NCBI RefSeq assembly: GCF_028769735.1
Contig: NC_088178.1
Coordinates: 22,952,357-23,016,356 of the forward strand
Reading direction: 5' to 3'
DNA length: 64,000 nt
Origin: Zonotrichia leucophrys gambelii
Lineage: Eukaryota > Chordata > Aves > Passeriformes > Passerellidae
The translations under genes were made by a program, and so were the position numbers. Below the pieces are notes generated by a model. That model saw only the letters and a program-made list of their open reading frames with translations. It was not told the DNA's origin and did no database searches. This document shows positions 23,251-34,600 of this stretch, piece by piece. Position 1 is the first letter of the stretch, and every line of letters begins with the position of its first letter.

Positions 23251-24279
23251 ACAAAAGCATTTGGGTGCCTTTCTTAAACCTTCAGTTGTGCATCACAAAC
23301 TTTTTCCTGAAAGCATTCTGAGTGAAATGCCCATTTTTCCATACAAACTTTCCAGCACTTTGGTCTTTAAAGTCTGGTTTCCTACCATGGAATGCTCCTT
23401 TTGTCCGTATACAGATGATGTTACCAACTCATAAACTACATTAGATTGGCCTGGTTTTCGAACCTTTTATGCCTTATAACCATGGGATCACTTCTACACT
23501 ATCAATAAACGCCAAGGGTTAGGACTTGTAAAATAATTCTTCATTTCCTCGTATGAAACATGGGGTAAACCAGCATTATAATGCCATAGTTTATAGAGAA
23601 CACTAAATCTAAGAGGTTCAGAGAGCATGGAACTTGCACACTCATAAATCAGAACTTTTTAGTTCATTAATTCCCAGAAATTCCAAAAGCAAGCATAAAA
23701 TAAAAATTAAATATCTAAGAGGGAGCTTTCAGGATAATTTACTTTGTCAGAATGTAAATATCTCTTAGGAAACAGAGAGGCAGAACAAGTCCACATCCTT
23801 CTCCTCAAGTCTCCCATTCATGATGCTTACTCTACACCTCACCTGGCCAATGATGCAAGCATGCACTCCCTTTATATTTCACTTAATGTGTACATTTAAG
23901 CCAAGAGTCTCCTTTTCACTGAATACTATGAAACCTATGTCTTGCCTAGAAACTTCTGCATTCCCATGCCTGAAAGAATTAACCAATTCCCTTGTGATTC
24001 CTATCTTACATTCCTATCATACACCTAGATGTCTGCCTGCTTCCATCCATTGAATAGAATACACCATTCTTCTCTTAAATCATTGCTGGAAATCTGATTT
24101 CTTTCTGAAATCCATTACAGCCACTTTGGCAAGGAGAATCGAAGCTGGATTTCACAGACTGCCCATGTGCATTCAAGGATTTCAAAGCTTCAGTTTCCTG
24201 CTCACAGAAGAAACATTTTCTTTTTAACTCCTTCTCAAGAATGCTGGAGAAAGCCAGGGGTATCTGACATATTTTGGCT
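23251..24279. other. Non-coding DNA, nothing distinctive
   Basis: AT-rich unique sequence with no transposable element, tandem repeat or protein-like frame. The only listed frame is 77 codons (23820-24053). Confidence 0.7.
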
Positions 24280-24480
24280 TGCTGTAACTAATACTTCATG
24301 GTCTGATGATGAACATAATAGGCCATAAGCTGGGTATTGTGCCGAAATTGCGTGTCAGGCATTAATTGTTGGGAGCTGGAATCCAAATCAGATGGCCCAT
24401 TTTGGACTGACATAATGCAATGTGTTGTTCTTCACACCTGAGTGACAAATAAGTCAGTGTTGGCCTGAGAGCACGTGACA
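24280..24480. promoter_or_regulatory. Candidate regulatory element with T-box and E-box cores
   Basis: Seen: TCACACCT (24432-24439), a perfect T-box half-site on the minus strand; CACGTG (24472-24477), a perfect canonical E-box; and a TTAATTG homeodomain-type core near 24362. The block has no repeats and retains CpGs near 24343 and 24352. Known: these cores are bound by T-box and bHLH/USF-type factors. Inferred: enhancer activity. Confidence 0.4.
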
Positions 24481-24555
24481 TTGCAGTGTTTATTACAGCA
24501 CCAGTGCAAACAGATTGGGAAAGAAAGATACACACACGTGAGCACGCACATCCAT

Positions 24556-24633
24556 AAATACATGGAAATTATTCAGGCTCCGTGTTGCTGCAGCAAATAC
24601 ATGGAAATTACTCAAGGTCTGTGTTGCTGCAGC
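24556..24633. repeat. Tandem duplication, 39 bp x 2
   Basis: Copy 1 (24556-24594) and copy 2 (24595-24633) each start AAATACATGGAAATTA and end GTGTTGCTGCAGC. They differ at 4 of 39 positions, so the duplication is old enough to have diverged. It sits just 3' of the candidate T-box/E-box element. Confidence 0.95.
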
Positions 24634-25059
24634 TGCTAAGCTTTTACATTAGGGACTATTTTAAAGCTCTTTAAAAAGAAACATTTTGTCTCAGCTTTAA
24701 TGTGACCGAGCAATTGCACTTTCCTTGTGTGCCAATTCTCCTTTCTCAGGATGTCTCCCTGAGTCAAGAAGAGCATTTGCAAGCCCTGTTGTACAACTGA
24801 GAAGCTTTACTAACACAACCAGAACAATCCCACCCTGTCAAATGCCGGAGCCTTTATGCGAGCGCTTCACCAGGACAGCTGAGGAAATTAGTCCTGGCTG
24901 GAGCCAACTGGTCTGTGCACAGCTTGGGGAGGAAGGGAGCAAAAGTTACAGGACTCAAAGGGAGCAGGGGGAGAAATGTTGGTGGAAAATTATTTTTTGT
25001 AGAAACAGCATTGCTACAACAGAGTTCCAGTGTTAGAAAAGGCATCATGAAGCGGAACA
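24634..25059. other. Non-coding DNA, no gene recognised
   Basis: Holds a 103-codon frame (24725-25036, +) whose translation resembles no known family and which is overlapped by minus- and plus-strand frames. No repeat was seen. Confidence 0.65.
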
Positions 25060-25250
25060 TACTTTTGAAAGCAAAGAAACTCGGGCAATTAAGATGGTTG
25101 TATTAGCTCAAATGTTGTGTGGGAGGAGGTATCATTTGATTGACATTAATTGCTTCTATTAGGGTTGTGTGTACTATACTTCAGCCAGGCACCAATAGAG
25201 ATACAATCCACGGATTAAGCAGAGGACAGTGGCTCTTTTGTAGCTCCAGG
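25060..25250. promoter_or_regulatory. Candidate regulatory element with PBX/MEIS-type site
   Basis: Seen: TGATTGACA (25137-25145), the composite PBX-type core, directly followed by TTAATTG (25147-25153), a homeodomain core. A CCAATAG and a GGATTA lie farther 3' (25189-25220). Known: PBX/MEIS cofactors bind TGATTGACAG-like sites beside homeodomain sites. Inferred: a regulatory role. The limits are soft. Confidence 0.35.
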
Positions 25251-28200
25251 AGTGCATTTGGAGCTGAATGACAGTTCCTGAAGCATGGAGTCAGACTGCC
25301 AAGAAATCCCAGTGGAGCTTAACATCACAGGTGGAAATAGTCTCCTGAAAGGTCTTGTCACCTGCTCTAATTGCTGAGCTTAAAAGTTTCAAGGCTTTTG
25401 CATCTGTAAGCAACCTCTCTCCTCAATATACCCATAGGGAAAGGCCCATCTGAGCCTGTCTGGCCTACTGGTCATCTTAGCAAACACCTTCCAGCCAAAA
25501 AGGTTCCCAAAGATGGTAACTTGAGGCAGGCTTCCCTTCCAGCACTCATGGCTTCCCAGCCTCATCAGCCACAATCCACTGAAAGCAGATGGCCAGAGAA
25601 GCAGCATTTCTCACAGCTGCAGCATGAAGTCCAGATTCACATCTCAAAAGGCACTTGGAGCACTACACTGCCATACTAGAAACAAATCAATTCCTTTCAT
25701 TTCTTCCTCCCCTGATAATATGGCTCAGAAATCTCCTAAAGGCAGAAACAGACTCCCTGCCCACATTCCACAGTCCTGATGAGAAGATCTAACAGTGGGA
25801 GAAAATCAACTACAATGTGGCTTTAGACAAGCAGCTTAGCTGAGATGTTTCATTTTTAGATAACTAGAATTATATGAGATAAATCAGTCTCTCATCATTT
25901 TCCCATTGAAAAAATAGAGCTATTAGCACTTCCCTGTGAGCACACTCTGATGAAAACATTGTGAAATGCTTAGATGCTTTGTCATAGTAAGACATGAAAG
26001 GATCTTCAGAGATGTTCTTCAGGGAACAGATCTGTAATTGCAGTTGAAGAAAAAGTTTGACAAAGATACACAACATCTCATCCCAAGGTGGGTGAATAGT
26101 TGACTTATTTTTAACTCATTGTCAACAGTAATGAGAAATATTGCTTTAGGTTGCTTTGAGTAGACTTTTTATTTTTCCCTTTTAGTTTTCTTAGTTTTAG
26201 TCAAGTAAAAGTTTTTGTTTCAAAATTCTCAAACTCACGTCTCACTTCATCTCTCAGAGAATTTCCAACCCCTAAACAAAGCCCTTTTAAAGACATGTAT
26301 GTATACACAACTTCAACAAATTTCAAAATTAATTTTGTGTTGAAATAAGAAATCTAAATGTTTCTTTCAGAAATTATCAAAACAGACCTTTGCCCAGGAA
26401 TGGAGTATGTGAGCGGAGGGCAGGGATGTCACCACTCAGCACAGATTTCCAAACACTCTCAATTAACTCAAAAATTACTTTTCCCAGGAAAGAATCCATT
26501 TGTTCCCAATCATGTGACCTCTGTTGTTGGGCAGGGGGAACCCAGGCCTGATCCTGCTCTTCTCTGGGATAAGAGTCCTGTGCTGGACCTATCATCAAAA
26601 CACCACAGAGATGGTTTTAACTGCCTCTTCTGTAAGGCTTACAGACAGTCATAAAAACGGAATTGTAATTCTTGCAATTACATTTTAGGAGTAGTTTTAA
26701 TGAATATTAAACAGCTTTAAACATCAAAGTATTGACTGAAGTGGAAAAATGGTATCTTTACTAGCAGCCCTTTCCCCTTGCTCAAAGAAGATGCAGGGAG
26801 GAAGGGAGAGCATGGGTTTTATCAGGGATGTCAGGAACAATTTATAGGAGCTCAGTGGCCTGCACTTTGAACTGGGCTCTTCACCTACAACCTGTATCAT
26901 CCTATAAAAAGATAGGCTGTTATCTCCTGTGCTGCAGCCAGCCATCCCAACAGGAAGGGCAGGCTGCCTGCAATGCCTGAGGAAAGACTCGGACTATTAA
27001 AGGCAGACAAAAGTACTCCTTTTTATTTTTTATTTTATGTGCACTATTTGCTGCACGGGATTTCTTTACAGTATCTCAAGAATAACAATTTGGGCCTTTT
27101 CAAAGTCAGCTCTGGCCATAAAAGCTATTTAGGAGAAAATCTCAACAGGACTGTCAGCACTGATGCTGCTGTGATTTTTTCTGGACTTTGTGGATGGGAG
27201 CAGAAAGCAGCCACATTAAAGTCTCCACAGCTGTGCCCTGCCTGAGGCCAGGGGTGCCCAGAGAAATGCTGCCTCTCCTGCTGCTGCCACTCCTTCCCTC
27301 AGCTCTCTCAGATACCAATCCATCCTGTGGCTCATGGAGAAAATGTGGGGATCCTGCAGGACTCACCACTGGTAGCTCTAACCCCTTCTAAGCCATGTGC
27401 ACACTGGCAATCAGTGACAGGGTCAGCAGTTCAGCTGGCAGCACAACATCATCGTGGCTAAATTGTGACACACCCCTGTGAGATCAAGGCTCCTTCTGCA
27501 CATGATTATTGTTTATGTATAGCATGTGATAAAAATTCACAGTATCACAGGGAGGCTAAAGCTGAGACCAGAACAGGAACTGTAAAAAGATTTTATCACT
27601 GAGAATAGTCAGTTTTGCATAAGGAACAGTTTTATATGAGAAAAGACCAATACAAGAGCGTTTCTCAGAAGTATGCTGATATTGGCAAAAATTCTAGCAG
27701 GGAAAATCAGCAAAATCTTTGATTTCAGCAAAGTCAAAGTGCTTCATTTCAACTGTCTTACGGACAAAAAGAGAGTGGGACACTACAGAAAGTGAGTCAG
27801 TCTTGAACAATTTGATGCCACAGAAACAGACCTGACAAATTCAGTTCTCAACTTCCTGAATACATTCTTCCTTGTATTTTATTTTTCATTGAAAATTTAG
27901 CCATTTCAGTTTTCACTGTGAGTACTCAGGAAAAGCCTGGCTCCATGGTGCTCCCAGTGGGAGAGTGGTCAGAGCCCTTGACAAGTTTCATCTACAATGC
28001 CCAGGGATGAGTGAGACTGACAGCAGGGAGCAGGTCAAACCATCTCACCCACTCAAGTCCATCCTTTTCACCCACACCAGCCTCTCTCCAGGGCTTGATG
28101 GCAACCTCCAGATGAAAAGAATGTGCCAGGTGAGCTCAGCAAGCAGGCTGTACCTCTCTGCACAGTGATGGCAGGAGGCGAAGCCCTGGCCATGGGCTGG

Positions 28201-28399
28201 ATGCCCTAAACTGCACATATGCTCTCACCAGCATCTCCTTGCCTACACTAAATGTATGCTTGGCTCAAGGAAGAAATCATTCAGCATGTTTCATATGGTT
28301 TCTGCTGTTTAGTTCCCCAGTCCCACTATAAAATCCATGATAAAAGGACATAAATAACCAAGCTGGAAACAGCTTCCCTAGGAATCATCCAGAATATTT
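25251..28399. other. Non-coding DNA, no gene recognised
   Basis: Unique AT-rich sequence with a GC-richer part around 27180-27400. Open frames are at most 98 codons (26358-26654). No known domain, SINE or LINE signature was recognised on either strand. Confidence 0.7.
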
Positions 28400-28700
28400 C
28401 TGAGCCATAAATATTCTGTCACTGCCGATTTAATTTCTAGTACTCAGAAAAATGCAATTACAAGAGACAAATGGTGATGAATGCTGAAACCAAGGGTATG
28501 TTTTAGACAATGGGTGACAGGACTGGCTCTCTGTGAGCTGGAGTCAGAGGAATGCCAATAGCCATCCATGTTTTAGTACTGCCAGCTTTTGAAATGCCTC
28601 GCTTGCACTGAATCCCTTACAAGACATAAATTTATGCAACTGTTTCACTCAGTTATTGCATTGCCCATTTGAATGGGTGGATGTCAGAAACCCAAATGCT
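28400..28700. promoter_or_regulatory. Weak candidate non-coding element
   Basis: A repeat-free stretch with AT-rich cores (ATGCAATTAC near 28452, TTATTGCATTG near 28654) and the small hairpin CCCATT-TG-AATGGG near 28664. It is less convincing than the other blocks and called on texture only. Confidence 0.2.
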
Positions 28701-30409
28701 GGGACAACATTTATGAAGAAACTTGTCAATTAAGTTGGAAAGAATAAAAGTAGGCAGGGTAGCTCTGATTCACAAAAGCACCCAAGAGGGGTTTCCTTTG
28801 AATTCAGCACACCCTAAATACTACACTGAATGAAGACAACCATCTCACACCTCCTGAACAGCTCATAGGACTCAGACTGCCATTTACTTGCCCCAGCTGA
28901 GAGAAACTGCTGACTGTGAGGGACCCAACACTATCTTCCTCCCTGAGGCCCAGCTCCAGTGACAGGAATGCTGTCATCCTTCATGGTGAAGGATGTTGAG
29001 CAAAAGCTTGAGGGCTTTGCTGCAGCCATAGCCACAGCACAGCACCCTCACTGCCCATCTTCTTTGTGAACCATTCCATTTGCACAACACTATATTTTGG
29101 TTTTTAGATCAGCAAAATGAGTCTCTAAGGAAAATATGAAAGGGTGGGAAATAAATGCTGACATTTCAAAGTGAGTCTTTAAGCTGAAAAGCTTTCTCTT
29201 AGCATTTCTCCCTTGGAGGTATCTCATTGAATATTTATCTTTTCTTTATAATACATATAATTTCTTTGTTGTCAGGTAACTTCCACTTTAGGAAGTGTAT
29301 TTAGTATTTAGGCCAGGCAAAACCCCTTGCTATGGTGAACATAATTCCAAGGCTCCGAGTTTGCCCAGACACTGCACTCCTTACTTCATTTGTGTAGCTC
29401 ACTGAGAGCTGCCTGCACAGTAAATACTCCTTCACGGAGCATGGCACTGATAAAATCCCTCTTTCCCACAACACCTGGCTGCTCTGTGGTAGCTGCAGGG
29501 TAACGTCAGGCACTTTGGTTAGAGACTCATCCCAGAACTGATCCATCTCCCCTTAGGGGACAACGCTGCTAATTATTGAGCAAATAACCAGACTCTGCTC
29601 TTTTATGTTCCTGTGTGCTGAAATACAATACAAATCCTTTACGGGGTCTGATCCAAAACCAATCTGATTTTGTGGGCTGTGAATCAGGCTTGCTGCAAGT
29701 AATTCCACACACACCTCCAATAAGACAGCTGCATGAAAGGCAGGTAACCACAGGGAGAGCCCTCCTGCACAGCTTCAGAGAGCTGGGACTAAGGAAAGAA
29801 AACCTCTGTGTGCAGATTTCAAGTCTTGTGGGTGCCTTCTCTCCTGGGGCTGAGCCAGTGCCATGGCTTGCGCCCTGGCAGAGGATCTGCCTAATGTACT
29901 GCCAGGAAGGACAAGGGCTGTTCTTGGAGAATGTGAATTTTGACTATCTTTTTCTGAGTGGCGACCACCCATAGGATGATCCTTCATCTTGCCTCCTAAT
30001 TCCAGTTTCTGGTGGGAAAGAGGCTGAGAAACCAGAGCTGTGTGAGAACTATGGAGCTTCTGAGGGAGCTTGAGGTGGGAGAGTGCTGGGAAGCACTGTG
30101 ATCATGTCCAGCTTTAGGCAGAGGAGCTGGCTGAGATCACAGCCCCAGGGCCACCCCAGGGGGATGGAGCCCACGCTGTGCTCCCTCAGGAGGACTCACT
30201 CACACTGCAGATGTCCTTGCTGTGCAGCAGAGATTGGATCAGCTACTCTGAGCTGTGCAGCAACATCCTGCAACAAAAACCCATAAACCCCCTTTTCTTC
30301 AGCCTTCACTGACAACCCTCAGGCTGGCCCACAACAGAAACCCGAGGGAGGCCAGAGGACCCCAGGAAACTTGGGGGAAAATGTTCTGCCGAGACCCCAC
30401 ACACTCCGT
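28701..30409. other. Non-coding DNA, no gene recognised
   Basis: Includes a 119-codon plus-strand frame (29615-29974) opposed by minus-strand frames over the same bases. The translation is not recognisable. From about 29800 to 30400 base composition is more GC-rich. No mobile element was seen. Confidence 0.7.
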
Positions 30410-30665
30410 TTTCCCCTAGATTAATTCAATCTGCCTCAGCTTCCAGCCAAATCAAGACATGGGCTCATCTTGCTTAATATAGCTCTCAAGTAATTTCCTG
30501 CATATTGGGACCGAGTCAATTGGCAACTGGCAGCTCATGTGTAACAAAAACATGGGGCAGCGGCGGATGCCTGTGGCTGCCCATAAACCATTAGCGGCAA
30601 GGTCAGCAGCCTCCGACCTGATTGTGTAACCCCGGGCATTACCATTGCTCCGTTTGTTTTCTCTT
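30410..30665. promoter_or_regulatory. Candidate conserved non-coding element, about 250 bp
   Basis: Seen: a repeat-free block with GATTAATTCAATC, TCAAGTAA and CAATTGG cores and seven CpGs between about 30511 and 30652, including paired CGGCGG. The rest of the neighbourhood is CpG-poor. Retained CpGs in methylated vertebrate DNA suggest either constraint or low germline methylation. There is no open frame across it. Function is inferred. Confidence 0.45.
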
Positions 30666-33600
30666 CCTCTCAGGAGGATGCTGGAAACTTTAAGAACAGG
30701 GAAAGGGCATCCAGCACTACTTGCTTGCCATTTCCCAGCAATCTTCTTAATCCTATTCCGTTCTGTAACACTGCTCTTTTCCCAAGCCCCCTCTCAAAAG
30801 AGAGATGGAGGTGTCTCTTGAACTTAGAACATATCGCCTTAAAGTATCATCTTAAAGACTTAGTGTAATGTCTTTACATTGCCTGCCATTCCCCAGTAAC
30901 TTATTCCATATGCCTAAGTACTCCTCAAGCATAATAATTCTGCCTTATTCCCATCTAGCTTCCCAGGGTTTTCAGACTATCCCCCAGTTTCTGAACCCCT
31001 TGCCAATGTGATTCATCTGCCCTTTAGAACTTCTATGTCCTTTTAAGTAATAAAGATAGAACCTACATCTGTCTAGTTAAATATTCTGTCTTCCAAGCTG
31101 ACTGAAAAGGGAAGAGTATAAAAGAAAAGGTCACATGGAAAATGGTCGCTTTCCATGGCACGTCCTCCTGGTGTCTGGAAATCATCACTTCAAGGACTGC
31201 CCGGAGGTCACACCAGGACCAGGAGCTACTCATGGACTTACCTTCCATGAACGTTGTCTACTCCCCTCTCAAATCCATCTGTACTCTTGGCCTTCACAAT
31301 ATCCTGTAGCAATGAGCTATTTAATTACGTGGTATGTGCCACAGTTCTACAGTCCCTCCTCACTAGGTGAGATTAACATCCTTTAAGCATTTCTCATGGA
31401 GACTGTGTATCACCTCATTACCCCAGAAAATGCTTCCAAAAGCAATAATGTTTTTCTGTGGTCCAGCAGCCCCCAGTCAGAACAATGTTCCTGATGAAGA
31501 CAGAACAAGAGCCAGACACCTTAAATGCATCGCCCAGGGATACTGCAGCACCTCAGCAGTCAGCCATGTCCCCTGCTCTGTGCCTGGCTCCTGGTGATGC
31601 CAGCACTTCCAGAGAAACGCTGTGAGCAGTAAGCAGTTCCAGTATCCTTCTCAGAGGAACAGAGTATTAACCCCAATGAGCCACAGATGAATTTATGTGC
31701 TGAAGCAGAACTGTTGACAAAACTGGATATTCTTGTTATCCATGGAAATATCTCATGTTTGGGGTTTAGTGTTTGTTTATTTTTAATTTCTGCTAGGTTC
31801 TTGATCTCAAGGCATCTTGAAGCAACAAGCTCCCCTTTTTAATTATGTACCCTGTGAAGAAGTACTCTTTTATCAGCATTGCTTTCATCACCTTTCTATT
31901 TTAATCAGATGTCCCCTTCTCCTTTCATTATGAGGTAGAGCAAATATAAGTTTCTGGTCTCCAAACTGTGCATTTTCTTCCATTTACTCATTCCATCTCA
32001 TACAATTTACCCTAGGAGGTCATCAGCCATTTCTGTTCTGCAGTTTTGCCCTGGGCTGTTTTAACAATAATTTCCGGATTAATTTCCTGAGGACTGTTGC
32101 TTTTAGCCCACATTCCCTGTGCTGGCTCCACCATAGCCTTAGCCCTGCTGCCATTACTCTGCATGTTTGCCACCTGCAGCTTTCCTTATCTCAGTGATCT
32201 CTGACACCTTGGTCACATTGACCACGGCTCTGTCTCCACTTGGAGATGCAGATGGGTTTTTTTTCCATTCATAGATAATCCCATGGATATTATGCACGTG
32301 ACCAGAAGAGATCCAGTAGTGCAACACAGCATAAATCCACACATCCATAACTTCCACCATGGGCATGCCAGATCTACCCACATTCACCAGAATCCTGAGC
32401 TGGGGAATCTACATATGGGATCACCCATTCCTCTGATTTATCACTGTAACCTCCAAGGGAGTTTAACTACTGTAAAATTCAGTCATGTTAATCAAACTGA
32501 CTTGTACTAACTCAAATTTTATCAAATTATATCAAACTGAACCTCTGTTCTTCATTAAGGCCACTAATTTATGCCGCTTGGAGTTGTTACACCTGAACAG
32601 TGATGAATGAGCTTCAGGAAGCACTGGAAAGTGGTTTGGAGGAAACATTTGCATCCTCAGGTGCTGATTTCAGATGCAACACTCCTGCTGGGATTAAGGT
32701 CATATCTAGAGACTTATGAAACCATCACACTTCACATGGTTCCCACCTGGAGACACTAACTCATTCCAGGCCAGCTGCAGGTCAAGCCCATTCCAGCGTT
32801 CATACATCCAAATGGATGCAGGTTTGCTGAGAGGTTCATGGGACCCTGAGGAGCCTCACCCGAATTCATGTTAGCAAGAGAGGATTTCCTTGCCACAATG
32901 CACCTAAAATATTCTATTAACTTGTGAAATGAGAAATTATTGTCTCCTCATTCCCTGACCAAGCAGATTTTTCTTTTTCTACAGTTGTCTCTTGTCTGAT
33001 TTTGGACTGGGAAGCCCTCTTTATGTAACATAAGCACCTTTCCAGTAGAACTAAATCAAGGCTATGTCTCTCTCCCACCAAGTGTCAAAACAAAGTCCAG
33101 GGAAGCTGGTGTTTATACTTCTCAAAGTCCACATTTTTCTCATTAATTTGACAGAACTTGAGTAACAAACTCCTCTAGTAGCTTTAAAAAAAATCACATC
33201 CCACTTATCTATCAAAAAAATCTTGTGATCATTAAATTACATATTAAATTAAATGGAACAAACATGGATGAGCCAAGAAGGAGCTAGGCAATGTATTTTT
33301 ACTGAAGTATTTCTGTGAAAAGAGGCGGTTTCTCACCAAAAACTCATACATTGTGAAAAAGATACTGTGACAATTAAAATCAGTAATAAAAAAACCTTCT
33401 AAATTGAGGTTCAGATTTTCGTGACTGTAAATCAAAGTATTCTAAAATAAAAGAAAGAAGAAAGTCCTTTTTAACTGAAAAGACAAACTGAAAACTAGAA
33501 GAATTTAATAGCACCATTTCAGACTAAATAAAAATTATACAGTATTTTCCACAGTAAGTAAATGAGCATGTTTTGGTCATCTGTACTCCCACCAAAGACG

Positions 33601-34600
33601 GCATCAACTTCAAGATTAAGTAGAGAAATTCTCCCTTCTACTTCCCCTTTAACTGCTCCTTGACATGCATAAGATACATTTTCTCAAGTGTTGTATAATA
33701 ATTTGGGCTTTTCCCACAATTTGGGATAAAAATTTCTCCCCTTCAACAGATTATGATGCTGTATTATGGTACTTTGAGACTTTTAATAGATAATAAAAAT
33801 CTCTGAAACACCCTAACCTAAGACCAGTCTGTTTGTCATCTTCCCCTATGAGATGATGAGTTTAGTTCTCTGAGCATCCCTGCCTGATCTCAGGGAGTTG
33901 CACTGCTGCAACAATACAGTGCTGGTTTTTAACTGCAAGTAACTACAATGTGTAAGTTACCACAAGTAAAAATAGAGTCCATAATGCAATGAAAATTCAG
34001 TAAAAAGTACTGTCATACCACTTTTAGGGTGAGAAACTAGGAAGGGCCTGAGAAAACTGAGTTTGCAACCCCACCCTCAAACACTTGGAAAGAGTTCAGA
34101 TACTACAAAGATGGGGCCAGACAGACTTTCCTTCGATATTTCAATAAACAAAATTCCCAAGCCAAATCCCTGGTCTTAAATAAATGAAAAGAGAATAAAA
34201 CTTCCCCTTCAGTGTTTTGGTGGAACATTGTTTTTCAATGAACACTGTGTTTCAGTGAATGGCAAAACTCTTCAGTAACCTTGGAGTGATCCCTCTCCAG
34301 ATACACAGCCCAGACCAGTCCTCAGGCTTGGCTTGAAACTTCTTATACTCTTCTTGCTGGGAGGGATTTGGGAGTTGGACCTACTAACACAGGACCACAA
34401 GGTCTGAGGAGTTTGAGGATCTGAAGACACCTTTAAGCAGCAAAGGACTCTAGAAAGGTATTGCTAAACAGATCTGGGGTGCCATAAAACTTCCCATAAG
34501 AATTGAACAAAGATTATTCACAGGCTTTTCTGCTGAATTCCTCTTTGTTGCTTAAGTCAGTGTGAAGATACCAGGCACTCTTTTCCATCTCCAGCAGTAC
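30666..34600. other. Non-coding DNA, no gene recognised
   Basis: Mostly AT-rich. Open frames reach 83 codons at most. A segment at 34040-34140 has a loose resemblance to the 3' part of CR1 but too little to call. Nothing else is distinctive. Confidence 0.7.

Noticed and set aside
34040..34140. Possible second CR1 fragment (ACAAAGATGGGGCC region)
   Set aside because: Only a short loose resemblance to the CR1 3' region, without the diagnostic 3' end or consistent flanking similarity.
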